In this document: in pieces, positions 36,785 to 45,749 of the stretch
How positions within the stretch are numbered: position 1 is the first letter of the stretch
Layout: each line of letters starts with the position of its first letter
NCBI GenBank assembly: GCA_934294885.1
Contig: CAKRAK010000001.1
Location: forward strand, 170,434-234,433
Direction of reading: 5' to 3'
Source of the DNA: an uncultured Lachnospiraceae bacterium
Lineage (GTDB): Bacteria; Bacillota; Clostridia; Lachnospirales; Lachnospiraceae
DNA: 64,000 bases
Notes under the pieces: model-generated
Databases searched by the model: none
Told to the model about the DNA's origin: nothing
Seen by the model: the letters and a program-made list of their open reading frames with translations, nothing else
Position numbers and translations under genes: made by a program

Positions 36785-37765
36785 TTATCTCATCTTCTGT
36801 TTGTATTGTTGTGAATATTTTTCATCCATTTTTTTCCTGTCCGTTTCAGACAGCGCATTATACTTTACACTATAGTAAGCACCCAAATATTTACAATAAT
36901 TTCTCCAAACAGAATACACCATCCATTTTATTTTTTCAAAAAAAGAAACATCCTCCTTAAAAATACATCTCCAATCATACAATATTCCATGGAGGCTTCC
37001 CTTTATCACCTGACTTCTTGTTTCTGCGATTTTATAACCGTTTAACTGGTATAATGCCTTAAACTCATCAAAGCATCTGCCAAGATAGGTTTTCACAGGA
37101 AAATTATGGGAATGGTATACCGGTGCATCCGGTACATATATCTTTTTGTATCCCTTTTCCAATACTTTCTTTGCCCAGATCTGATCCTCGGCAAAATTCA
37201 CATCGTCATAAGGAATCTGTTCCCAGACCTTTCGACGCAGACAGGAATTATTATCGGAGAAAAAGCTCAAAAAACCTCTGTATCCATCATCTGTTTCATA
37301 TCGTTTTGGATCCTCGATGTAAAAAATCGTTCTTTCTTCTCCAAAATTTCTAAAATGATTTTTCAACATAATCTTATCAATGAGATTACAGTCCGGATAT
37401 GGGTAATGAATTCCAAAGCCCCCTGCAATCTGTTCATCCGTTTTCATTCCGTCAATAAAATTCTGAAGCCACAAGTCAGAAGCCGGTAATGCATCCTGAG
37501 TAATAAAAACAATGAACTCTCCTGTTCCCTTTGAGGCACCGTAATTTCTCGTCTTTCCATGTCCGAATTCCTCTTTCGGTATCTGATACAGCTTGCAGGG
37601 AAATTTATTGATAATATCCAAGGTTTCGTCCGAGGACCCGGAATCTACACAAATCACCTCATACTCATATTCCGTCTTCTGATGAAATACTGCCTCTAAT
37701 ACTCTGGAAAATAACGGTCCTGCATTTTTAGTTGGAATTACGATTGACACATCCATCTTATTCAT
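36785..37765 (-). CDS. Glycosyltransferase family 2, rhamnosyltransferase-like
   Basis: 326 residues. Features: VSIVIPTKNAGPLFSRVLEA, VICVDSGSSDETL, EEFGHGKTRNYGASKGTGEF and IVFITQDALP in the DxD position, then NNSCLRRKVWEQIP and FAEDQIWAKKVLEKG. The GHGKTRN segment is typical of rhamnosyltransferases in O-antigen and rhamnan loci. The ATG overlaps the end of the epimerase gene by eight bases. Cytosolic, on lipid-linked acceptor. Confidence 0.82.
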   Translation of the reverse strand: MNKMDVSIVIPTKNAGPLFSRVLEAVFHQKTEYEYEVICVDSGSSDETLDIINKFPCKLYQIPKEEFGHGKTRNYGASKGTGEFIVFITQDALPASDLWLQNFIDGMKTDEQIAGGFGIHYPYPDCNLIDKIMLKNHFRNFGEERTIFYIEDPKRYETDDGYRGFLSFFSDNNSCLRRKVWEQIPYDDVNFAEDQIWAKKVLEKGYKKIYVPDAPVYHSHNFPVKTYLGRCFDEFKALYQLNGYKIAETRSQVIKGSLHGILYDWRCIFKEDVSFFEKIKWMVYSVWRNYCKYLGAYYSVKYNALSETDRKKMDEKYSQQYKQKMR

Positions 37766-38672
37766 TAACTCCCTGTTCTACTATATACTGATGATATTTG
37801 CAAATACCCTCTTTAATCGGCATCAAAGAAAAGCGTTCCAATTCCATAATACGGCTGTTATCCAGTACGATACGTTTTGCATCTACACTTCTTGACTGTG
37901 TATATCGAATAGACAAATCCCGATAAAGACTTTTTATAATCTTTAATACATCCTTTTGAGAGGTTCCAACCATTGAGCTTATATTGAATACTTCATATTC
38001 TCCATGATATTTTGTAAGGGCATACAGCATACGGCACACATCATCAATAAAAATATAATCCCGGACATTCTCACCGTCGCCCCAGATTTCAATCTCTTCT
38101 CCTGCCATTGCCCTTTTTAGGCAGGCATCAATAAAGCCAACGCCCTTTTTATAATCCTGTCCCGGTCCGTAAGGATTGGACACTCTTGCAATCAACATAT
38201 TTCTTCTCGCCTGAATATTAAAAATATGGATGGTATTTTCAATACATAATTTAAGATTCCCATAATGATTAATCGGCACCGGGATTGCCGTTTCTTTAAT
38301 GGGCTGTACCGGCTGATTGCCGTATACCGTACCACCTGAGGATAAGAAAATCAGTCTTGTATCCGTCTCCTCCACCCATGAGCACAATTTGACGGTCTGC
38401 ACAAAATCCCTCTCATATCCCATAATATACCGGTCATTGGAATTTCCCGGATTCAGGGTACATACGGCATGAAAAATCACATCCATACCCTTGATTACGT
38501 TAGACAGTGTATAATCATCAAAAAAATCTCCGGCAATATAATGTACTCCCTCTGTCCCCTTTACCGGAACAAACAGGTCAAAGCTGTAAACCTCTTCCCC
38601 TTGCCGATACATATATTCACATAAATTCTTTCCTATAAATCCATTTCCACCCAAAACTAATATTTTACTCAT
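37758..38672 (-). CDS. NAD-dependent sugar epimerase/dehydratase (extended SDR)
   Basis: 304 residues. The Rossmann start ILVLGGNGFIGKNL, the D-x-I-F-H-A segment, SSGGTVYG, catalytic Y-G-N-L-K and RVSNPYGPGQ place it among UDP-sugar 4-epimerase-like SDR proteins. Binding of a nucleotide sugar is supported by WGDGENVRDYIFIDDV. It is shorter than GalE (about 330) and could make UDP-Gal, UDP-GalNAc or a deoxy sugar for this locus; the substrate cannot be set by eye. AAAGGA precedes the ATG. Confidence 0.85.
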   Translation of the reverse strand: MSKILVLGGNGFIGKNLCEYMYRQGEEVYSFDLFVPVKGTEGVHYIAGDFFDDYTLSNVIKGMDVIFHAVCTLNPGNSNDRYIMGYERDFVQTVKLCSWVEETDTRLIFLSSGGTVYGNQPVQPIKETAIPVPINHYGNLKLCIENTIHIFNIQARRNMLIARVSNPYGPGQDYKKGVGFIDACLKRAMAGEEIEIWGDGENVRDYIFIDDVCRMLYALTKYHGEYEVFNISSMVGTSQKDVLKIIKSLYRDLSIRYTQSRSVDAKRIVLDNSRIMELERFSLMPIKEGICKYHQYIVEQGVNE

Positions 38673-38687
38673 TCTGATAATCCTTTA

Positions 38688-39623
38688 TTATATACAAACA
38701 CAGCTCCAATATCTACTGTAGGAATTTTGATAAATTCCGTATTTTAAGATGTATCTGCATCGTTCTAACTTTGACATTTTGTTAATCCGGTTTGCTCCGT
38801 CAATCAATTCCTTATGCTGCTCATACAAACCGGGAACCTGCTTTAACGCAGCGACCTGATATATACTTTCATACAAGCCCTTTCTGGTAACCTTGTACTG
38901 CTGTAACGTAACCACTCTTTTGACAATTTCCGTAAAATGAATCCATTCACTTCTCTTTTGTGCCCCCATTACATTTTCCTGATGCTGCCGGTATAACGAA
39001 AGGGGTCTGTCCTCATAATATATTTTTCCGGAAAGACTTGCAATCAAAACAATCCACCAGTCATGCATTAACAGCTTTGAGGTATCCGGAACATAAGACA
39101 GCTTTGCCAGCGCTTCATTTAGAATCATGGTACAGCCTGCTCCATAGCCCCTTAGCATCGTATTGGGAAACACGGCATCCTCTACACAGATATGAGAAAA
39201 TTCGGAAAAAGACGGTGCAATTTCCTGCAGCTGTTCATTCACAACCTTCATGTCCGAAAATACAAGACACGGTTCATGCCCCTCTTCCCTTAAAATTCTG
39301 TTATATACAACTTCTATCTTATCCGGCAGCCATACATCATCCTGGTCGCAAAACATATAATACTCGTATTGTCCAAGCACATGCCCCAAAAGATACATAA
39401 AATTTGATTTTGCATGTCCCGTAGGCGCACCCTCCACAATTACAAATTGTTCCGGATTTTCCTGTTGGAACTGTCTTACAAGCTCCATTGTATTATCACA
39501 GGAACCGTCATCATGGATATAACAGACAAAATTCTGCATTGTCTGCTGCTTTAAAGACTCTAATTGTGCTTTTATATATTTCCCACCATTCAATGTAGCT
39601 AACAATATAGCAATGTTTCTCAT
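38688..39623 (-). CDS. Glycosyltransferase family 2, rhamnosyltransferase (RgpB-like)
   Basis: 311 residues. IAILLATLNGGKYIKAQLES, CYIHDDGSCDNTMEL and YMFCDQDDVWLPDKIE follow the same plan as the GT2 at 26583-27485 and as RgpB/GacC rhamnosyltransferases; MHDWWIVLIA and YRQHQENVMG appear later. GGAGG lies seven bases before the ATG. The two similar proteins could add rhamnose in different linkages. Confidence 0.82.
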   Translation of the reverse strand: MRNIAILLATLNGGKYIKAQLESLKQQTMQNFVCYIHDDGSCDNTMELVRQFQQENPEQFVIVEGAPTGHAKSNFMYLLGHVLGQYEYYMFCDQDDVWLPDKIEVVYNRILREEGHEPCLVFSDMKVVNEQLQEIAPSFSEFSHICVEDAVFPNTMLRGYGAGCTMILNEALAKLSYVPDTSKLLMHDWWIVLIASLSGKIYYEDRPLSLYRQHQENVMGAQKRSEWIHFTEIVKRVVTLQQYKVTRKGLYESIYQVAALKQVPGLYEQHKELIDGANRINKMSKLERCRYILKYGIYQNSYSRYWSCVCI

Positions 39624-39644
39624 CTCAAATCCTCCATCCCTATA

Positions 39645-40514
39645 TTACATTCCACACTTTGCCAGCACAATCCGCAATGCAATATCGGGATATCGAAGAA
39701 AAGCAGCTGCCTTATATATGCTGCCTTTGCCTTCATATAGTCTACGCATCAAAAACCGCCGTCTGCACACCTTCCGCTCTTTCGAGGAAATATTATGTAA
39801 ACCATCCAGAATATGGATTACATTCTCTACAGACTCCTCCATCTGTTCCAAATCCCCGGAAACATTTTTTCCTGTATCACGATGACAATACAAAACCTCC
39901 GGATTCAACTGCCAATGTAGGGATGGTGTCAATAACAACAACCACAACAACAAATCATCGGCTCCGTTCACATCAACGGTATGCTCCATCCATTCTTTGG
40001 GAATCACAGTCTTTTTTATCAGACACTGCCCCGGAGAAACAATCTGGGTTCCGATGGCAAAATAATTCATTCGTTTCAAGAGTGCCTTCTGATGCCGGAG
40101 GGAACCATATATAATACCGGGATGATTGGGATTTTCATCCTTTCCGTTTGCCACAATAATATCTGTATCACCGATTTTTGCTAATTGGGAAGCAATTGCA
40201 TTATCCATAATGGAATCATCCTGATCCAGCATTAAAATATAGTTTCCGGATGCCAGACGGATTCCACAAACACGGCTTTGGTGGATTCCAAGATTGCGTT
40301 CATTACAAATCACACGAATAAAAACATCCGGACACCATTCCCGATTGATTATGACCTCACACTCCGGACTGTCATTTATAATAACAGCCTCTATATGCTT
40401 TCCTTCCAAATGCTCTGCATTGCTTTGTAAATTCCGTAACAGCGCTTTCATATAGGTATTCCCATGATAAAAAGGAATAATAACGGATACCTCTACTTGT
40501 TTTTGTTCCTCCAT
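39645..40514 (-). CDS. Glycosyltransferase family 2
   Basis: 289 residues. VEVSVIIPFYHGNTYMKALL, VIINDSPE, NLGIHQSRVCGIRLASG and LMLDQDDSIMDN form a GT-A core. The C-terminal 70 residues are basic and helical. GGGAG lies nine bases before the ATG; gaps to neighbours are 15 and 21 bases, so it is in the same operon. Donor unknown. Confidence 0.82.
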   Translation of the reverse strand: MEEQKQVEVSVIIPFYHGNTYMKALLRNLQSNAEHLEGKHIEAVIINDSPECEVIINREWCPDVFIRVICNERNLGIHQSRVCGIRLASGNYILMLDQDDSIMDNAIASQLAKIGDTDIIVANGKDENPNHPGIIYGSLRHQKALLKRMNYFAIGTQIVSPGQCLIKKTVIPKEWMEHTVDVNGADDLLLWLLLLTPSLHWQLNPEVLYCHRDTGKNVSGDLEQMEESVENVIHILDGLHNISSKERKVCRRRFLMRRLYEGKGSIYKAAAFLRYPDIALRIVLAKCGM

Positions 40515-40529
40515 ATCTCTAAGCTCCCA

Positions 40530-41486
40530 TCATTTCCAACGATCCACAAACCGGTATACAACCGGCATTACCGGTCTGGCATATCGATATAATAACAATG
40601 CCAGTCTCATTTTAGTTCGAATATTTTTATTCTTTAACATACATTTTCCGTTTTGGTTCAAATAGGTCTTTGCCTCCAAAACATAAGCCTCATATCCTCG
40701 TCTTGGAGCGTTCATGTAAATACGAAATGCCGCCGTTCCATGATATACCATTGCTGCAGCCTTCAGCTTATCATCTCTGTCTGCAAAGTAATGCTCCATC
40801 TCTTCACAGATGTTTAATATATCACAATCCCTGACAGAAAACTTTTTTGTTGTAATACTGTTTTCCCGATGCATATATCCGTATAATCCGGCATTACCGT
40901 ATACAATCTCCGTTGCCTGGTCAAACAGCTTGTACATAATCGCGCTGTCCTCGAACAACATTCCCACAGGAAATAAAATCCGGTCAAAAAAACTTTTGGG
41001 AAATATCTTTCCCCATGCAGCAGTCAAAAAAGAATGTTGGTACAGCATTTCAACAATCGCTTCTTCCTTACTGTATACGATTTCCTTTTCTGCCGGCTTA
41101 TACACAATCTTCTCGTCACCATAGACATGCACCGGATCACAAACTCCGATGGCATCTTTCCGATTCTTGATAAGCCCATACAAATAAGCGACCAAATCCT
41201 CGGAAATCACGTCATCGCTGTCAACAAAAACAAGATAATCTCCCTTTGCTCTGGCAATTCCCTGATTCCTTGCATGAGACAAACCACCGTTTTTCTGGTG
41301 TATTACCATAATATTGTCATAGGCTTCACCAAACCGGTCACAAATAGCTCCGCTTTCATCTGTAGAACCATCGTCTATAATAATAATTTCCATGTCCTGA
41401 TATGTCTGGTTCAGAATACTGTTCAGACATTTTTCCAAATAAGGAGCAACATTATACACAGGAACAATCACACTTACAACATCCAT
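40530..41486 (-). CDS. Glycosyltransferase family 2 (EpsJ-like)
   Basis: 318 residues. Classic start VVSVIVPVYNVAPYLEKCLN, IIIIDDGSTDESG, HQKNGGLSHARNQGI and the metal site VFVDSDDVI. Such enzymes add galactose, glucose or related sugars in capsule and exopolysaccharide loci. The 74-base gap upstream (41487-41560) holds only an imperfect hairpin at 41503-41528 with no T run. AAGGG precedes the ATG. Confidence 0.86.
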   Translation of the reverse strand: MDVVSVIVPVYNVAPYLEKCLNSILNQTYQDMEIIIIDDGSTDESGAICDRFGEAYDNIMVIHQKNGGLSHARNQGIARAKGDYLVFVDSDDVISEDLVAYLYGLIKNRKDAIGVCDPVHVYGDEKIVYKPAEKEIVYSKEEAIVEMLYQHSFLTAAWGKIFPKSFFDRILFPVGMLFEDSAIMYKLFDQATEIVYGNAGLYGYMHRENSITTKKFSVRDCDILNICEEMEHYFADRDDKLKAAAMVYHGTAAFRIYMNAPRRGYEAYVLEAKTYLNQNGKCMLKNKNIRTKMRLALLLYRYARPVMPVVYRFVDRWK

Positions 41487-41560
41487 ATCTTATCCCTTAT
41501 CTTCGTATTTTCATTTGAAAATATACGATACATCTATTAATAGGGCAGCTTTACAGTCCA

Positions 41561-42781
41561 CTATTTATCCCCGCAAAAAACCTCTGCATACCGCTTACAA
41601 ATAAAGTCCCAGCTATATGCAGCTTTGATTCGACGTCTGGCCTTTTGTCCCAATTGTTTTCTTTCGTTCTCCGACATAGCCTCCACCTTATGAATCAAGG
41701 CTGCCAGATTTCCCTCTTTCTTTGTCCAGTAAACGGCAGCATCCTCTGCAACCTCCTGATTGAAGGGAACCTGAAGCAACAGATTTAAATCCGTACAGGC
41801 AAGTGCCTCCAGCAAGGAGGGATTGGTTCCACCAACCTCATGACCATGAAAATATCCGTAAGCATTTTCCCTGATTTTCATCAGCAGTTCCTGATCGTAT
41901 ACCGTTCCCACAAACTTAATCCGGGCATCCTTACTATAATGCAGACGGGCTTCTAATTGTGTCAGAAAGGCATCATTTACATTGGTGATAATAACAAAAT
42001 CCTTTGAGGAATCACTTTTCATAAATTCCCGGATCATTGTTTCATAATTATTTTCAGGAACAAAACGCCCTACCACAAGATAATACTCATGAGGAGTAAC
42101 ATCCTTTTCCTTATACCAGCCAACTACTCTTTCATCCGCATCCGATAATGTACTGCGTCTCGTTTCCGCTCCATATGCAATATACGTTGTATGAATTCTG
42201 CGGTGCAGTCTTTGGTCGTAGCTGTCATGAATATACTTTTCGATATTAACGGAATCACAGATTACCAGATCACTAAACTGAACCATCTTCCGTTCACTAT
42301 ACCTCCAATATTTGCGGATAAGCCAATTCCATTTTGCCCGCTTCCATTCATGTCCATCGGGATTTAAGTAAACCTCCGCCCCCAGTCTGTGCAGTTTATG
42401 AAAAAAATGCTTCATAAAGGGACCAATCCTACATGCCATAATATAAACAACCGCATCAGAAATATGCTCCCTGCGAATATAGTCACAACAATACTTCAAT
42501 GCCATGCAATCATAATAAATTGCCTGAGCAGGTCCAATCTGGGGGATTCTGATTTTAAAGCAATGGGCGTTGTGATACATAAACTCCCGGTCCGAAATAG
42601 GACTTACGTTGGAAAGCTTACTTTCATCCATATGTCCGTCTCCATTTGCTTTACAGGCAACATGATACAAAAGAGAGGGATGATTTTCATGATATTGGGT
42701 CAGTTTATCTACAAAGGTTTCATATCCACCGTAAGCACCCAATGACTTTGCACCTACTAAAAACACATGTTTTTTTTCCAA
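41561..42781 (-). CDS. RgpA/Cps2T-like rhamnosyltransferase (GT4), TTG start
   Basis: 406 residues. The start VFLVGAKSLGAYGGYETFVD matches the RgpA/GacB/Cps2T group (DUF1972 type), which adds the first rhamnose to a lipid-linked GlcNAc or glucose. NPDGHEWKRAKWNWLIRKYW and a GGTNPSLLEALAC nucleotide-sugar motif follow. The TTG at 42781 is used as start, with AGGAG six bases upstream and no better ATG nearby. It follows the initiating phosphoglycosyl transferase by ten bases, which fits a role as second enzyme of the pathway. Confidence 0.87.
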   Translation of the reverse strand: MEKKHVFLVGAKSLGAYGGYETFVDKLTQYHENHPSLLYHVACKANGDGHMDESKLSNVSPISDREFMYHNAHCFKIRIPQIGPAQAIYYDCMALKYCCDYIRREHISDAVVYIMACRIGPFMKHFFHKLHRLGAEVYLNPDGHEWKRAKWNWLIRKYWRYSERKMVQFSDLVICDSVNIEKYIHDSYDQRLHRRIHTTYIAYGAETRRSTLSDADERVVGWYKEKDVTPHEYYLVVGRFVPENNYETMIREFMKSDSSKDFVIITNVNDAFLTQLEARLHYSKDARIKFVGTVYDQELLMKIRENAYGYFHGHEVGGTNPSLLEALACTDLNLLLQVPFNQEVAEDAAVYWTKKEGNLAALIHKVEAMSENERKQLGQKARRRIKAAYSWDFICKRYAEVFCGDK

Positions 42782-42790
42782 TCTTTTCTC

Positions 42791-44245
42791 CTATACTCCC
42801 TGATTTGTAAATACAACTACAATGGTCTTTATCAGGATTTTCATATCCAGTCCCAAGGACCAGTTTTCGATATAACGTCGATCCAGCTTAACGACCTTTT
42901 CAAAATCAACAATCTGATTCCGACCGCTTACCTGCCATAATCCGGTAATTCCCGGTCGCATTACCAATCTTACTTTATGGTGATAATCATACTGCTCCAC
43001 TTCCTCCGTTGTCGGAGGTCTGGTTCCTACCAGACTCATATCACCCTTTAACACATTAAAAAACTGTGGCATCTCATCAATACTGGTAGCTCTCAAAAAT
43101 CCACCAAAACCACGTTTGAATATTTTCTTTCCATCCTTCTCAACAAAATGACTGCCAATAATTCTTGGATCCTCCGTCATTTTAAACATATATCCGTCCA
43201 TTTCATTCTGACTTAACAGATCTTTTTTCTTTTCCTCTGCATCCATATACATGGAACGGAACTTATAAATCTTAAACTTTCTTCCGTTCTTACCAACACG
43301 CTCCTGTTTGAAAAAAATCGGACCCGGATCCAGTATATAAAGCACCGGTGCCACAAAAACAAAAGCAACTATAGTAAAAACACAGCCAACCAGTCCGCCT
43401 AAAATGTCCATGGTTCTCTTGACAAACCTTCCCCCAAGAGAAATGGTACTGGTACTGGAGGTTACAACAGAGTATCCGTTAAACTCCTCAATCCTTGTAT
43501 TGGGATAATTGGAATAGAAGGAAGAAATATTAATGTGCAGCGTAATACCCATCCGAACCAGATTATTCAACAGTTTATTCAACTGCCGGCTATGATGCTC
43601 CACGTTAACAAACACAACATCCACTACATGCTCCATGGCATAACTGCACACATCATCTTTATTGGCAATAACAGGGATTCCTTCAATCTCCGTTCCCTTT
43701 AAATCCTTATCAATAATCAGAAGTCCCCGTACATTTACATCTAACACACGTCGTTCCTGTAACTCACGAATACAGTCCTTTACCTCCGACTCTGTGGTAA
43801 TGATAATGGCATGAGGCATTTTTTTATGTTTTTTGTAATACCTTTTCAGCCACAGTTTCCATATGGTACGAACCAAAAAGGTAAAAACCACAGCGATTAT
43901 CCACGTAGAAAATAAAATAATACGGGAATACAAAGCAGAATCCTTCATGCAGAACAAAACAACAAGCAGGGAAATCATGACAATACTTACCTGTTTGATG
44001 GATTCTACCAGTTCCAAATATACTTCTCTTCTTAATATATCCTGATGATTCCGAACCAAAACATCAACAACAATCTGAACAATACCAAGCATTAAAGCCA
44101 ATGTTTGGTATCGCTCCCATCCCCAAATAGAAAATCCCTTATAATAATGCATGTATGCCGTTATAAATGCACCTTCCAAGCACAGGAAATCCAGTATCGA
44201 AAAGTCTATATGCTTAATCAGACTGGACTTGTTCTCTGTCTCCAT
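42791..44245 (-). CDS. Polyprenyl-phosphate phosphoglycosyl transferase (WbaP-type)
   Basis: 484 residues. Four hydrophobic segments in the first 130 residues, a Rossmann-like middle domain (IIITTESEVKDCIRELQE near 147), a re-entrant helix at about 275-310, and the catalytic C-terminal domain with FFKQERVGKNGRKFKIYKFR, SIDEMPQFFNVLKGDMSLVG and RPGITGLWQVSGRN. It transfers a sugar phosphate from a UDP-sugar to undecaprenyl phosphate and so starts synthesis of the glycan. Its place just after glmM and before the RgpA-like gene supports this. Confidence 0.95.
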   Translation of the reverse strand: METENKSSLIKHIDFSILDFLCLEGAFITAYMHYYKGFSIWGWERYQTLALMLGIVQIVVDVLVRNHQDILRREVYLELVESIKQVSIVMISLLVVLFCMKDSALYSRIILFSTWIIAVVFTFLVRTIWKLWLKRYYKKHKKMPHAIIITTESEVKDCIRELQERRVLDVNVRGLLIIDKDLKGTEIEGIPVIANKDDVCSYAMEHVVDVVFVNVEHHSRQLNKLLNNLVRMGITLHINISSFYSNYPNTRIEEFNGYSVVTSSTSTISLGGRFVKRTMDILGGLVGCVFTIVAFVFVAPVLYILDPGPIFFKQERVGKNGRKFKIYKFRSMYMDAEEKKKDLLSQNEMDGYMFKMTEDPRIIGSHFVEKDGKKIFKRGFGGFLRATSIDEMPQFFNVLKGDMSLVGTRPPTTEEVEQYDYHHKVRLVMRPGITGLWQVSGRNQIVDFEKVVKLDRRYIENWSLGLDMKILIKTIVVVFTNQGV

Positions 44246-44320
44246 AAGTATATCCTCACCTTCACACTATCACCGCAATTGCGTTTCTAAACCATCTGCC
44301 GGTCAACAGACACAGCTACC

Positions 44321-45673
44321 TTATGCCTCATGACCCTTTTCTTTAATTACCTTAACAACCCGGTCTACATATTGTTTACATAATGCATCAGTGGCTGCTT
44401 CCACCATAACACGGATTACCGGTTCTGTACCGCTTTCCCGAAGCAAAATACGGCCATCATCCCCTAATTCCTTAGCAACCTGCTCTACCACAGCAGCTAC
44501 ATCCGGATCTGCCTTTGCCTCCGGCTTACTCTTTACTCTGACATTCTCCAATAATTGCGGATAAATCTTTAATTCATGAAACAACTCCGATGCCTTACAT
44601 TTTCTGCCAAGTAATACTTCCATAAACTTAATGGAAGTCAACACACCATCTCCCGTTGTTGCATACTTACTGAAAATAATATGACCACTTTGTTCTCCGC
44701 CTAAAGAATGTCCGTTTTCCATCATATTCTCAAAGACATATTTGTCTCCAACGGCTGTCTTCTCGTAAGAAATCCCCTTCTTATCGAATGCCTTATATAA
44801 TCCGAGATTCGACATAATAGTTGTAACAACTGTGTTATTATTCAATTCTCCTTTTTCGGAAAGATAACAGCCACATGCATAGAGAATCTTATCTCCGTCT
44901 ATAATATCTCCATTTTCATCTACCGCAAGACACCGGTCTGCATCGCCATCATAAGCGAAGCCGATATCTAATTGTTTTTCCTTTACAAGTGCCTGAAGCT
45001 GTTCAATATGAGTGGAACCGCAATTTGTATTGATATTCACACCGTTTGGTTCGTTATTGATCACATAAACCTTTGCACCAACCGCCTCAAATACGGCCTT
45101 AGCCACAGAAGAGGATGCCCCGTTAGCACAGTCCAATCCAACTCTCACATGCTTATAGGATTTTGTTACCAATGTGATCAGATATCCAATATACCGGTTC
45201 CTTCCCATATAATAATCTACAGTTTTTCCGATTTTATCCTTTGTTGCAAATGGAATCTCAGGAATTGTTCCATCAATATATGCTTCAATCTCCTGCTCCA
45301 CAGCTGCCTCTAATTTGTAACCCTGTCCGTTGATTACTTTAATACCGTTATCATAATATGGATTGTGACTTGCGGAAATCATAATTCCACAATCAAACTC
45401 ATCCAAACGAACAATATATGAAACACTTGGTGTTGGTGTTACATGCATTAAATATACATCTGCACCGCTGGCTGTCAGACCTGCAACCAAAGCATACTCA
45501 AACATATAAGAAGAACGTCTTGTATCTTTTCCGATTACAATACTTGCTTTTCCGTCTTCATGATTCTTTCCGTAATAATAACCCAAATATCGTCCAACTT
45601 TATATGCATGCTCCACCGTCAAATCAACATTTGCCTCACCACGAAATCCGTCTGTACCAAAATACTTACCCAT
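44321..45673 (-). CDS. glmM: Phosphoglucosamine mutase
   Basis: 450 residues, the normal length. Converts glucosamine-6-phosphate to glucosamine-1-phosphate for UDP-GlcNAc. Seen: GKYFGTDGFRGEANVDLT at the start, active-site serine S102 in ISASHNP, metal-binding DGDADRCL, the GGEQSGHI loop and the phosphate-binding RESGTEP near the end. AGGAGG lies five bases before the ATG. Head of the block leading into the initiating transferase, 75 bases downstream, which links precursor supply to glycan synthesis. Confidence 0.97.
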   Translation of the reverse strand: MGKYFGTDGFRGEANVDLTVEHAYKVGRYLGYYYGKNHEDGKASIVIGKDTRRSSYMFEYALVAGLTASGADVYLMHVTPTPSVSYIVRLDEFDCGIMISASHNPYYDNGIKVINGQGYKLEAAVEQEIEAYIDGTIPEIPFATKDKIGKTVDYYMGRNRYIGYLITLVTKSYKHVRVGLDCANGASSSVAKAVFEAVGAKVYVINNEPNGVNINTNCGSTHIEQLQALVKEKQLDIGFAYDGDADRCLAVDENGDIIDGDKILYACGCYLSEKGELNNNTVVTTIMSNLGLYKAFDKKGISYEKTAVGDKYVFENMMENGHSLGGEQSGHIIFSKYATTGDGVLTSIKFMEVLLGRKCKASELFHELKIYPQLLENVRVKSKPEAKADPDVAAVVEQVAKELGDDGRILLRESGTEPVIRVMVEAATDALCKQYVDRVVKVIKEKGHEA

Positions 45674-45704
45674 ATCTGCCTCCTAAATAAAAACATATTG
45701 TTAT

Positions 45705-45734
45705 ATTATACCCCAAAATTCACCAATATGACAA
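45705..45734 (-). promoter_or_regulatory. Probable glmM promoter
   Basis: On the minus strand TTGTCA, an 18-base spacer and TATAAT lie about 32 bases before the glmM start, between it and the GDSL gene. No terminator is seen after the GDSL gene, so readthrough is also possible. Confidence 0.55.
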
Positions 45735-45749
45735 GATATATCATATGGA

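Noticed and set aside
41503..41528. Hairpin between the RgpA-like and EpsJ-like genes as a terminator
   Set aside because: The stem is imperfect and no T run follows on either strand; the genes are most likely cotranscribed.
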